A stretch of DNA of 64,000 nucleotides from Progne subis subis. Its lineage: Eukaryota > Chordata > Aves > Passeriformes > Hirundinidae. How positions within the stretch are numbered: position 1 is the first letter of the stretch; each line of letters begins with the position of its first letter. The notes beneath the pieces are model-generated. The model saw only the letters and a program-made list of their open reading frames with translations, did not search any database and was not told the origin of the DNA. Shown piece by piece: positions 1 to 10,480 of this stretch. The position numbers and the translations under genes were made by a program. Location of the stretch: the NCBI GenBank assembly GCA_022316685.1, contig JAKJHU010000560.1, forward strand, positions 1 to 64,000, read 5' to 3'.

Positions 1-1108
1 TGCTGTGCTGCTCAGGGCAGTGTGTGCCCTGCAGGGCAGGGCCGGCAGGTGCCACATCTCCCTGCAGCAGGGCTTCCCTCAGCACTGCCTCCCTCCCTCC
101 CTGCCCACGCCTCTGCTGCTGGAGCTGTCCCAGCCCGAGCTGTTCCTGTGGCCCCGGGCTCCTTCCCTGCCAGTGCTGCCAGAGCCCAGCCCAGCCCCTG
201 GGCCAGCTCTGCCCTGCAGCTGCTCGGGGCTGCAGGGATTAAAGAACAGCTCCCCCAGGCCTGGGCACCATGGAAAGGGGATGCTGCATGGATCTGGAGG
301 CTGGGGAGCTGGAGGCACTTGCTGAGGTTCCCAGGAAAATGCAGGGTCGTGGTTTAAGAGCCTCAGTCCCTGCTCTGCCCTGCACAGCTGAGTTTCCATT
401 GCCACCAAGCTGAGAAGGGAGGGGCACAGATTCAGGCACTCAAGCGCAGAGACTCAAGCGAGAAACTCCCCTGAATGATCTCATGAAAAGTCCCATCAGA
501 AATGACCTGGGCATGAGCTGGAGCTCTGAGCAGCCCTGGCCCACACAGCACCCTCTCACAGCAGCAGGACCTGCCCTGGCAGGAGTCACTCCTGGCACCC
601 ACAGCTCCCCTCCACCATCCATGGGGAGCTCCCAGGCAGGCTGAGAGCTGCCCCTGGCAGGTGGCAGATGCCCTGGCCTGGCCAAGAGCCCTCAGGGCTG
701 CAGGAGCTGCTCTGCACGACAGCCCTGGGCACCCCTGGCTGCAGCCCCAGCTTCAGCCCCTGCAGCCGTCCCTGGCAGCAGGAGCCGTCCTGCCCTGTCC
801 CTCTGACGGTGCCCAGGGCAGCCCCGCTCTGGAGCACATCCTCCCCCAAAGCAGAAAGGGCAGCAGAGCCATCCTTACAGTCATGTCAGTCCTGTCCTGG
901 GTCAGCTTGAGGAGATCCCTGCAGCCAGAGACTTACTGTGTCAGGAGTGGTGATGATTTCTCCATGAAGAAGTTCAGAATTTTCAAAAGGTGTGAAGATT
1001 TCTGTGTGAATAATGTCAGCATTTTCCTTCCAGTTTATTTTAGCCTCTGCTTCACTGCTCTCAGGTACCTGCAGGCAGGCCCTCAGCCCTCCTGGGCTGG
1101 GAGAGGAG
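1..1108 (+). repeat. Block A, copy 1 (OR-linked GC-rich duplicated block)
   Basis: Near-identical to 60,025-61,190 in the same orientation and, from about position 600 onward, to 24,880-24,240 in inverted orientation. Near OR genes 1 and 2 this block lies upstream of, and pointing away from, the receptor. It has long open frames (such as 661-1218 +) but no recognisable domain, and paralogous copies break the frames at different points, so they are not called as genes. Confidence 0.8.
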
Positions 1109-2260
1109 CTTCTCCTCAGGAGAAATGTCCTTTTGAAGCTCCTCTTGATTGCAGGAGCTGCCTCTGTGCCAGGAGTCCAGCCCAGCTCAGCAGCACAGAC
1201 ACAGCATCAGGACTTTAATGACCCTCTCAGGGCTTTGGTGTTGTTTACATCAGTCTCAGTCCCTGAGAGTGTCTTCAAAAAACTTTTCAAGAACTCAAAA
1301 TGAGAATGAAACATTGAAGTTTCTTCATGTTTTAATGGGCCCCATTGAGGGACACGACTGAGAAATGTCCACACGTTCCAGTTAGAGCAGAACACGGCAG
1401 GCAGTGATGAAAAACAAGGCAAAGGTGTCTCTGATGCTGAGCAAACCTGCATGTGTTTCAGGAATGCAAAGCCAAGGCCTGAGCCCCAGCCCCTGCCAAG
1501 GCAGATCCTGTCCCTCCCTCAGTGCTCAGGGCTCTTCCCAGGACACTGGGATGTGGGGATGTGCAATGCCAAGGGCAGCACCATGGGGCGGCCCCTGCCA
1601 GGCTGCTGAGCAGGGACAAGGAGGCAATGAGGCCCCAGGCCTGCCAGGGTCACTTGTCTCCTGCTCATGGCTCAGGCCCAGGGCCAGCAGCCATGGCCCA
1701 AGTGCTGCAGGAGTTGGCTGTGTCAGGGCCTTTCAGCTGCTGCCCATCCCTGTGCCCTCTCCAGCCCAGGCTGTCCTACGGTGTCCATGCCCTGCGCCTC
1801 TGTCCCTGCAGGCTGTCGTCATCCCCCGGCTGCCCCACCTCGCTGGCCCCTTCCTTTGCTGACAGCTCTGTCCTGCCTGCCTCTGCCTGGCACACAAAGC
1901 CTGGGGCTGGATACCAGGAGGGTTAATTTGACTTTTACCATGATTTTGAAGTTTTAGCACAGGAACAAGGCATACAGGGCCTGCTTTCTCAGCAAGGATG
2001 GTTGAAAGACAAGAAGACATCTGGCTCAAGAGTGCAGTGATGGGTAAAACAAGGACTGAATCTGGGAATTAGGCATGGTTTTTATGGAAATGGCTACATT
2101 GAAGTACGCCTTTAGTGATTGTATGTAAGCAACACACTGGTAGATTTACATGTCCATGTAAGGTTAGGAGTTATCCCTCACTTGACCTCCTGAATAAATT
2201 ATACCCTCTTATATAGCAAATTAGTGTTAAGGAGTCTTGTTCTGGTATTTTTGAGAGATG
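1109..2260 (+). repeat. Block A tail and linker of unit 1
   Basis: Repeated in + orientation at 10,557-11,710, 19,750-20,915 and (block A tail only) 61,185-61,840, and inverted at 23,625-24,240. The stretch 1,480-1,860 is almost unchanged in the tandem copies. No gene was recognised. The AT-richer linker 1,960-2,260 leads into the 37-bp array. Confidence 0.75.
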
Positions 2261-2261
2261 G

Positions 2262-3345
2262 TGATGGCACCGAACCAAGGATTCTACTATGATGCTGTGG
2301 AAACTCATGGAACAGAGAGTCTATTTTGAAACAGCGGAACCCCATGGAACCCAAATCCATTTTGGCACATTGGAACCACATTGAAGCAATGGTCCATTGT
2401 GATACTGTGGCTCCAAGCAGACCCCTGTGACACGGAGAAACCTCTTGGAACCAAGGAGCCATTTCTGTCACAGCAAGGCCTCGTGGAACCATGGGTCATT
2501 GTGACACTGCGGAACCTCAGAGAACCAGGTGATCATGTTATAGTACAGAACCTCCTGGAACAAATGGTGCATTGTTAAACTGTGTGGCCTCATGGAACCA
2601 TGAGCCATTGTGACACACCGTGGCCACATGGAGCCAAGGGGCCATTGTGACACTGAGGATCCAAGGAGCCATTGTGACTGAGGAACCTCATGGAACCAAG
2701 AGTCCATTATTACACTGTGTGGCCCTGTGGAAGCAAGGAGGCCACAGTGACAAGGTGGGACCTCATGGAACAATGGAGACTCTTCTGACACTTTGGGACC
2801 CACTGGAACCAAGGGGCCATTATAGCATGCAGGGCCTCATGGAATCAAGGGGGCTCCAGTGAACACTGTGGGTCTTCATGGGATGAAGGGTCCAATCTGA
2901 CACCGTGGACCAAGAATACCATTGTGACACCATGGGGCATCACGGACCAAAGGTCCAGTGTGACACAGTAGGGCCTCATCAACCAATTGAGGCCATTTGT
3001 ACACCTTGATGCCCTGTGAAATCAAAGGGCCATTGTGGCACTTCAGAGCTTCATAGAGAAGCTAAGGGGTCCATAGTGACACTGTGGGGCTCAATGAAAC
3101 CAATGGTCTGTTGTGACACTGCAAGGCCTCATGGAATCATGGAGACTGTTATGACACTAAAGGCCTCATTGACCAAAGCGGCCATTGTGACACTTAGGCC
3201 CCATGGAAACAAGGGGCCAGTGTGACACATCTGGGCCTCATGGAACCAGGGAGCCAACATGACATTACCATTGTGGCACTGCAGGGCCCCATGAAAAGAG
3301 GAGGCAACTATTACACTGTGGTGCTCGTGGATCCAAGGGAACAGG
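2262..3345 (+). repeat. 37-bp minisatellite array, forward orientation, unit 1
   Basis: Degenerate tandem repeat of about 37 bp, with recurring words CATTGTGACACTG, CCTCATGGAACC and AAGGGGC in that order. There are about 28 monomers with many substitutions and small gaps. The consensus has a TGA in one of three frames, so the many 60-130-codon open frames across it arise from the periodicity and are not genes. Confidence 0.9.
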
Positions 3346-3399
3346 TAACAGGTCTGTTTGGCTTGGCCTGACTTCTCCAACTGACGTGAGCATGACAAG

Positions 3400-4190
3400 A
3401 GTCTCTTATCATGTACTCCTGAAACACTGGGGCTCTGGGCTTTCCTTCAAATGGAAAAGAACTGCCCTTCTCATTCAAGCATCCATGGCCAAATGGGATT
3501 CCCCCTCCAAATTTCCCACTATCTAGGGATTGCTCCCATGCAAAAGCTACTATTATCAATGTCTGGCTGACCTTGTGTTCCTGAGAGCTGGCTCTCACCT
3601 GCCTTCAAACACGAGGCTCTCTGCTTTCCTTCTTATGGAAAAGAACTGTTCCTCGGCACAGGACCCCATGGCACTTCTCCAAAATTCCTATATGCAAGGA
3701 TTTCTCCCAGACAAAAGCTGCCAGCACAGACAACTATGGCTGGCCTTGGCCTCCAATGGTTGCCTCCAAACTCCCGTGAAACACTGGGGCTCAGCCCTTT
3801 TCTTCCTATGGAAAAGAACAATCCTTCTTCTCCAGATGCCCATGACAGACATTGAGATTCCACCTCCTAAAGTCCTATAGCCAAAGATTTTCCCTAGATG
3901 AAAGCTGCCATTACAGACAGGTCTGCCTGGCATTGGCCTCCTGAGGGCCCACTTTCAGATGCCTTCCAAACACTGGGGCTCCCTACTTTCCTTTCTGTGG
4001 AAAACAACTGACCTTCTAATCAGGCAAAAAGGGCTGAAACTGGGATTCAACATTCAAAATTTAAAATATGCAAGAGTTGCTCCCATACAAACCTGCCAGC
4101 ACTGACAGGTCTGCCTGGCCTTGGCCTCTAGCGACTGCAGTTCATCAGCCTCTGAAATGCTGGGGCTCTGTGGTTCCCTTCCTGTGGAGA
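3400..4190. repeat. ~187-bp tandem repeat, unit 1 (about 4-5 copies)
   Basis: Tandem copies start at AAACACTGGGGCTC-type words near 3,420, 3,606, 3,778, 3,966 and 4,157 (spacings 172-191). Each contains TTCCTATGGAAAAGAAC, then CCCATGGCCAAAATTGG-like and CAGACAAAAGCTGCCAG words. A more distant copy follows at about 4,690-4,895. The period is close to 62 codons and parts stay open on the minus strand, but with no start, domain or consistent frame this is treated as satellite-like DNA. Confidence 0.8.
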
Positions 4191-4612
4191 CCATGGTGAC
4201 AATGTGGGGCCCCAGAGAACCACAGAGACCAGTGTGACACTTTGAGGCCTTCTGAAATGAAAGGGCCATGGTGACATGGCAGGGACCTCATGGAAACAAG
4301 GGGCCATTGTGACACTGAGAGAATTCATGGAACCAAGGGTATCATGGTGGCACTGTTGGGCCACGTGGTCCCAAGGGCCTCGTGGAATTAAAGGGCCATT
4401 GTGATCCTGCAGGGCACCGTGGATCCATGGAGACCATTGTGGCATTGCAAAGCTCCATGGAATCATGGAGACCATGGTGACACTGCAGGGCCCCACAGAA
4501 CCAAAGGGCCATTGTGACCCTGCTGGGCCTCATGGAATCAAGGGGCCATTGTGACACCTCAGAAGCAAAGGAGAACATTGTGACACTACAGGGCCTCATG
4601 GAACCAAGGGGA
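4190..4612 (+). repeat. 37-bp minisatellite, forward, second block of unit 1
   Basis: About eleven further monomers of the same 37-bp family and same orientation as 2,262-3,345, separated from them by the ~187-bp repeats. It ends at the GAACCAAGGGGAGATGG junction near 4,612. Confidence 0.85.
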
Positions 4613-6254
4613 GATGGAGCTGATCTGGCTGGTTGGGCCTCCCAGGGGCCACCTGACAGGTCCAGCTGATCTTGGAAACAGAGGGCTGCTCTCATCAGCT
4701 GGAGCAATGGTGTCTCACTGTTCTTCCTGTGGAAGAGAACCATCTATCTTTCAAGGTGCCCATGGCCAAAACTGGTACTCCCCCTGAAAAAAATCCTTGC
4801 AAGGATTGTGCAAGGATTGTCCCAGACAAAAGCTGCCAGCACAGACAGCTCTGGCTGGCCTTAGCCTCTGGTGGTCACCTCTCATCTCTAGAAAGCCCTG
4901 AGGAAAGGATTTGAACAGGTTTGAATACTGGAACATCAATGAGACACACATCCTCTGAAAAACTCAGATGTTCTCGGATCACATGTGGGGTTCTTCTTTC
5001 TCATTGCGTATTATGTATGAAATACTATTTTGAGGTAAAAAATACTATTCTTATCACTCTGCCAGTGTTATCTGACACAAAACACATCCTCTACATATGG
5101 ATCCAGGTAACCTGTATAGCAAACATAAAGAATCCAGCAGGAATTCTATGTCTCTGCTCCCATCTGTCCCATCTCCTCTGGACTGGACGTGCAGTCCCAG
5201 CACTTGGGAGGACTCCAGGGGTCACAAGCTCAGCTCCACACAGAACTCGTGGACCCTGGGGTGCTTTTCTTGGCCCCTGCACGCTCACACAGGCTGAGAT
5301 GGACACTGATGGTTTCTGTGGCAGGCTCTCTCAGCCCAGCCCAGCTCCCTCCAAGCTCTGCCAGCTGCCCTGAGCTCTCGGCAGCACCAAGGGCCTCTCC
5401 CCAGCACAGCCCAGCCGGCTCTGGCCCCACAGCTCTGCTCAGGGCAGGCTGCTCTGGGCAGGGGCCCCACGGCCTCAGCCCCTCGAAGGGCACAGCAGCA
5501 GCTGCAGCTCAGAGAGGGCTCAGCCCCAGCCATGGGGGAAGGTGCCTGGCCAAGGGAAAAGGAGGCTCCCTGTGTGCCCTGCTCTCCTCTCCAGGACATC
5601 CTGAGAGCTCTGCAGCCCCTGCTGCCATCCCATCTGCCCAGGCCAGCACAACAGCCCCGGCCTTGTGGCCCTCAGGAGCTGTTCCTGCTCCAGGCCCAGG
5701 GCCCATCCCAAAGCTGGGGCAGCCAGAAAGCTGTGCCCATTTCTGGTCATTCCTGACATGATGAGGATGGATCCTCAGCCACTTGGAGGCTGGTGATGAA
5801 TTATACTTTTCCAGAGACCTCTTTTTCTTGAGCTCTTTAGTTGAGAAATTCAATGAGAAAAGCTCATAAACATTGGTTCAGAACGTGCAAACAAGACAAG
5901 CCCATGGGAATCATTCAACTCTTCAAATCTTCTGCGGTTACTCAGACATATTTCAGAAGTGTATTCAAAGTGAATATACTATATTGAAAATAACAAAGAA
6001 AGAATTATTTTGTCCGGCTTACTTTTTTTTCCTCTTTATAGATTGATATCAGCAATCCCCAGTTGATATTGATCTCCAGCACCTCCTCGAGCAGTCTGAA
6101 TAGATCTGAAAATCCAGACCCTTCATGGCTGACAATCAATCACACTTGGTCCCTACCCCCACCCCACCATTTCCCTCCTCCAACCCCTGGGACTCAGAGC
6201 AGCTGTGGAATGGAGTCACATCCAGGGGTGTCCCCAGGGCTCAGGACTGGGGCC
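4613..6254. other. GC-rich spacer of unit 1
   Basis: Holds one distant ~187-bp repeat copy (4,690-4,895), an AT-rich stretch (4,980-5,140), a GC-rich block (5,190-5,760) and an AT-rich part (5,800-6,060). The GC-rich block recurs at 14,430-15,000 and inverted at 22,700-23,300. The part 5,780-6,240 recurs inverted at 22,250-22,720 and 31,550-31,960. Open frames of up to 190 codons are present but lie on both strands of GC-rich duplicated sequence with no domain; no gene is called. Confidence 0.6.
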
Positions 6255-6500
6255 AGGTCAGTTAAATCTCTTGATGGATGATCTGGACAGGACATCGAGG
6301 GCACCCTCAGTCAGTTCCCAGTGAGCCCAGGCTGGGTGGGAGTGTGGCTGTGCTGGAGGGCAGGAAGCTCTGCAGAGGGATCTGGACAGGCTGGAGCCAT
6401 GGGCCATGGACAATGGGATGAGGTTCACCAAGGCCAAGGGCCGGCTCCTGCCCTGGGCTCACAACCACCCCAAATCCGTGGCTGTGCCCTGCTCCTGATC
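6255..6500 (+). mobile_element. CR1 LINE fragment in unit 1
   Basis: A short relic of CR1 reverse transcriptase: the words for DDLDED and IEGTLSQF are readable (clearer in the unit 2 copy at 15,500), followed by the GGAGGGCAGGAAGCTCTGCAG and GGATCTGGACAGGCTGGAGC type words of CR1 open reading frame 2. Frames are broken and the element is truncated at both ends. Confidence 0.65.
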
Positions 6501-6589
6501 CCCACAGCCTGTGCTGTTCCCTTCATCCCTGCATTGCCAGGGACTTTCTGGGACAAGGGAGCTCTGCTCTGGGTCCACAGTGGCACACT

Positions 6590-7003
6590 GGGCCCTTTGC
6601 TTCCATGAGGCCTTGCAGTGTCACAGTGGTTTCCTTGGTTCCATGGGACTGCCCTGTGACACAATGGCCCGTTGGTTCCACGAGGTCACAGAGAGCCACA
6701 ATGGCCCCTTGCTTTTATTGGGCTCCCCAGGATCACCATGGCCCTGCTGGTTCCACAAGGCCTGTCTGTGTCACCCTGGGCCCTTGTTCCATGGGTACCT
6801 GTAGTGTCACAATGGCTTCTTCCTTCCATGAGACCTGGCAAGGTCACAATGGTTACCTCAGTTCTATGAGGCCCTGTGGTGTCACAATGGCCCCTTGGTT
6901 CCATGGGCACTCCAAGAATGGTCTCGTTGCTTCCATTCAGCCCTGCAGTGCCACAATGGCTCTTTGGTTCCTCAAGGCCCTGCAGAGCCCCTTGATTCAC
7001 AAG
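6590..7003 (-). repeat. 37-bp minisatellite array, reverse orientation, unit 1, left of LTR
   Basis: The same 37-bp family in opposite orientation (GGTTCCATGAGGCC, TGCAGTGTCACAATGG, CCCCTTGG). It is interrupted at 7,009 by an LTR and resumes at 8,270. Confidence 0.9.
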
Positions 7004-7008
7004 GCCTC

Positions 7009-8263
7009 TGTCGTGGTTTGGATTCATGAGTTGAGATGAGGACTGGGAGAAAAACATTCTAAGGGCAAAATAGGTTCAAATTTAAAGGTATAAAGTAAAT
7101 TCATTATTAACAGAGTCAGAGGAAGATCATGAGAAGTAAAAGAAGCCTTTAAAATATCATTTTTGTCCCTCAGACCCCTCCTCTTTGCCACCAATAGCGC
7201 AGGGAGACAGGAAGTGGGGTTTTTGTCAGTTTGTCACCCGAGATATTTTTCTGTTTGCTCAGGGAGAGGAGTTTTTCTTCTGCTATGTGTGAGTCCCTGC
7301 CATGGCCAGTCTTTCCAATGCTGTTGTGGTGTGGCACACTTCTTCATGGGGTGCAGTCTTTTAAGGACAGGCTGCTCTAGTTTGGCAGGAAAGGTCCTCT
7401 TTCTTTATTTCTAGGAGCAAGGGCTCTCTCTCTGTTCAGGCTCTCACTGGATCACAGTTTCCTCTGGCATCTCCCTGCTCCAGCATGAGCACTTTTCCCA
7501 CAGGCTGCGAGTGGATCTCTGCATATCCCAAGGACTTCATGGATTACAGAGGAACAGTTTGTTTCACAATTGTCCTCACCACTGTTTGCAGAGAAATTTT
7601 GGCTCCAACTCTTAGAGCACCTCCTTCCCCTCCTTTTCCACTCACCTTGGTGCTGCCATGTTGTTTTCTCTTACATGTCTCCACTTCCTCCTCTTCTCTA
7701 TCTAAAAGAAGAATCGCTGCCTGTAGGTACCATTGCCAACAAGTTCCACTAATTCAAAGATTCTTGCAGCATCTTGTAGTGCCAAGTGGTTGATTTTGTG
7801 TAATTTCCATGCTGGAAAACCACCCTTCATTTTTCACTATTGGCCATGCGGCTGCTGCGGCGTTTGTGCTATTTAATGCCTTTCTTCATGTGGGGCACCG
7901 AGATGGAGAAGCTGCCATCGCTGTCCCTGCCCTCCTGCCTGTCCATGGCTAGCTAGGGGCGGCCAGGCAGGCAAGGCTCATTGTGGGCTGCACCAAAATG
8001 GTGGTGGCTGCGGGTCGCTGCGGGCCATGCTGGGCTGTGCCTGGGCAACCCCTGGAAACAACTGTGCATGTGCTGTTTGATTTTCTTCCTTAAAGATGTC
8101 ATTACAGAGGTGTGACCAACTTCTCTAATTGGGCCAGCAGCATGTCCGTCTTCAGAGCAATCAGAGATTTGCTCTACTCTGCACGGTGGAAGCTTCCAGT
8201 AGCTTCTCACAGAAGCCACCTCTGTGGCCTCTCCTGCTACCAGAAACCAGGCCACGTAAAACA
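7009..8263 (+). mobile_element. Solo LTR inserted in the 37-bp array, unit 1
   Basis: A 1,255-bp LTR-like element beginning TGTCGTGGTTTGG and ending GTAAAACA, flanked by GCCTC on both sides (7004-7008 and 8265-8269, with one extra A before the right copy). This fits a target-site duplication. The host 37-bp array continues on each side. There is no retroviral gene inside, so it is a solo LTR of an endogenous retrovirus. Its start (TGTCGTGGTTT) and tail (CTTCTCACAGAAGCCACC) are typical of common avian LTRs. The precise family was not assigned. Confidence 0.75.
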
Positions 8264-8269
8264 AGCCTC

Positions 8270-9195
8270 GGAATGTCATAATGGTTTCCACAATTCCATG
8301 AGGCCCTGCTGTGTTACAGTGGTCTCTTTTGGTTCCACAGTATCACAATGGCACCTTGGATTCATGAAGCCCTGAAGTATGGAATGGAACCTTGATTCCA
8401 CTGTTACATGAGTTCTCTAGTTCCATGGAGCCCTGTAGTGTCACAATGATCTCCTTGGTTACTGTGGCACAGTGTCACAATGGCCCTTTGGTTCTACAAG
8501 GCCCCAGAGTGTCACAATGGCCCCTTGCTGCCATGAGGCCGTGCAATGTCACAATGGTCTCGTTGGTTCCCTGAGGCCCTGCAGTTCCACAATGGCCCTT
8601 TGGTGTCACAAGGCCTTGAAGTGTCACAATAGTCTCAGGCGTTTCCCGCTGCATAACAATGGCCTCCTTGGTTCCATGAGGAACCGTCATGTACCAATGG
8701 TATCCTTGGCTCCAGAGTCAGAATGTCCCTGTGGTCTCATGGAGCCCCACAGTGTCACTATGATCCCCTTGACTCCATGAGGCCCTGCTGTGCTACAATG
8801 ACCCCTTGGTTATACAAGGCCCTGCAGTGGAACAATGGCTCCTTGATTCCAGTGGGTCCTGAAGTATCCTAATGGTCTCCATGCTTCCATGAGGCCCCAC
8901 AATGTCACAATGGACTTTTGGTTCCATGAGCTTTCATACTGCCAGCAACAGTCTCCTTGGTTCCACAGTGTCACAAGGGACCCTTTGTTCCATGAGGTTC
9001 AGTGCTGTAACATGACACCGTGATCCCATGAGGTTCTGCAGTGTCACAATGGACTCCTTGGTTCTGCAGCCCTGCTGTGTCACCATGGACCCGTAGTTCC
9101 ATGCGGTTCCGTAGTGTCACCATGGTCCCTTTGGTTCCACAAGGCCTTGCTGTGCCACAATGGCCCCTTGGTTCCATGAGGTTCTGTACTGTACA
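8270..9195 (-). repeat. 37-bp minisatellite array, reverse orientation, unit 1, right of LTR
   Basis: About 25 reverse-oriented monomers that continue the array broken by the LTR. The end is sharp at TTCTGTACTGTACACAG (9,181-9,197). Confidence 0.9.
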
Positions 9196-9199
9196 CAGA

Positions 9200-10480
9200 T
9201 TCTCCTGGGTGTGGGAGGACAGATTGTAAAGAGAATAGAGATAGTGCTGAAGGCAATCTCACCCCTGATAAATTGCAGCTGTACTAATTCCCAAGAGTGG
9301 GAACAGCCTTGCCCTTAATAGATCCCAGCTATGTCCAATGAGAGTGAGTGTTATAACACAGTGGGTGAGCTGGGCAAGAGTCAGATGGAGTCTGCAGGCT
9401 GTGCTGGGAGGAAGAAGGGTCAAGTAGGTGTGTGAGGACAGAGAGGGTTTGGTGCTCATTCAAGGGACAGGAAAGAGTTAGCCAGTCCTGCAGGGGGAAT
9501 AGAGAAGCCAGAAGGCTGCATGGATCTGCCTGTGGGTAGGCAGCAGAGAGAAATGTATGATAGTTTTTAGATAAGAAGAGACTGACACCTGTGTCAGTCA
9601 TGACTCCACTGTCAACTGGTGCCCCCTGTGAGGACTGGGCAACAATGAATGGTGACCCTGACATGATCCTGGCAGGGACTACAGACCAGTGAGACAGTGA
9701 GATGGTGGAACCCAGCTGAACTGAGCAGGTGGGTCAAGAGCATGAAGATCAGAGCAGGGGAAGAGAGTCTGAGAGCAAAATAGGGAGACCTGAGAGCCTA
9801 AAAATCCAGATGAATTGCAGCCAGGTGGATCTGAGAGCTTGAAAGCAATGTAGGCAGAACTGAAAGCCCAGGAGTCTGAATAACTTATGAGACACTGACC
9901 CCAAGGTATGGCCACAGTTTGTGGGATCCTGGGGTGGCACCTGCCAGTGTTCATGGCAGCAATGTGTAGCTAGAAGTGGCAGCAGAGCTTTGAGAAGGTG
10001 GAGTCGGAGCGGAACAAAAGGAACATAAGAAAAGCTTGGAGTGAGCAGCTAACGCAAAAAAAATGGAGGTGACCAAACTCAAAGAGAAGAAACATCATGA
10101 AAATGAGTTTGGAACTGTACGAGGGAAAGCGTTGAAAAAAACTATACAAGAAAGATAGTCACAGCAAGCATAGAAGTTGCTTCAGCTGACGGAAGAACTG
10201 AAATTGCAGAAGACAAAAGCAAAAAACCTGAAAAAGGAGCAAGAGAATTTACTAAAGAGCAGTGGGAGCTAGAGACAGATTAGTTTTATTGTTCAGTTCA
10301 ATGTGTTTATTTCCTGGTGAAACATACATATTGTATTCAAAAGTTAAGGTTCCATAGGCATAGATATCAGTAGGCATAAGGACAAAAGCTAATATACCAT
10401 TTAAGGAATGATGTTCTATACTGTTAAGAACAAAACTAAACCAAAACAAAGAAGAGAGAGTTAACAATTACTGAGAAAGG
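9200..10480 (+). pseudogene. Decayed coiled-coil-like coding stretch, unit 1
   Basis: No gene family was recognised. In one + frame 10,068-10,260 reads KLKEKKHHENEFG, then TEELKLQKTKAKN and KKEQEN, a charged heptad-like pattern broken by stops. Just upstream, 9,760-9,880 holds two imperfect ~60-bp repeats with AGACCTGAGAGCC-type words that read as ADLRA/Q-like residues. The unit 2 copy (18,440-19,490) has its own, partly different stops, so neither is functional. It may descend from a coiled-coil protein gene or a retrocopy. Confidence 0.35.

Noticed and set aside
661..1218. 185-codon open frame in block A, also open at 24,343-24,879 (minus) and 60,734-61,210 (+)
   Set aside because: Shared openness among near-identical recent duplicates is weak evidence; the ends differ by frameshift and no domain is recognisable. 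It was kept as part of block A.
2262..3345. Possible CRISPR array
   Set aside because: The regular repeats have no unique spacers of constant length, and the window is clearly vertebrate.
2262..9195. Many open frames of 60-144 codons with repeating TMAPWFHEA- or MEPRGHCDT-like text
   Set aside because: They follow the 37-bp period on both strands; the consensus has a TGA in one of three frames and the frames differ between units, so they are by-products of the repeat.
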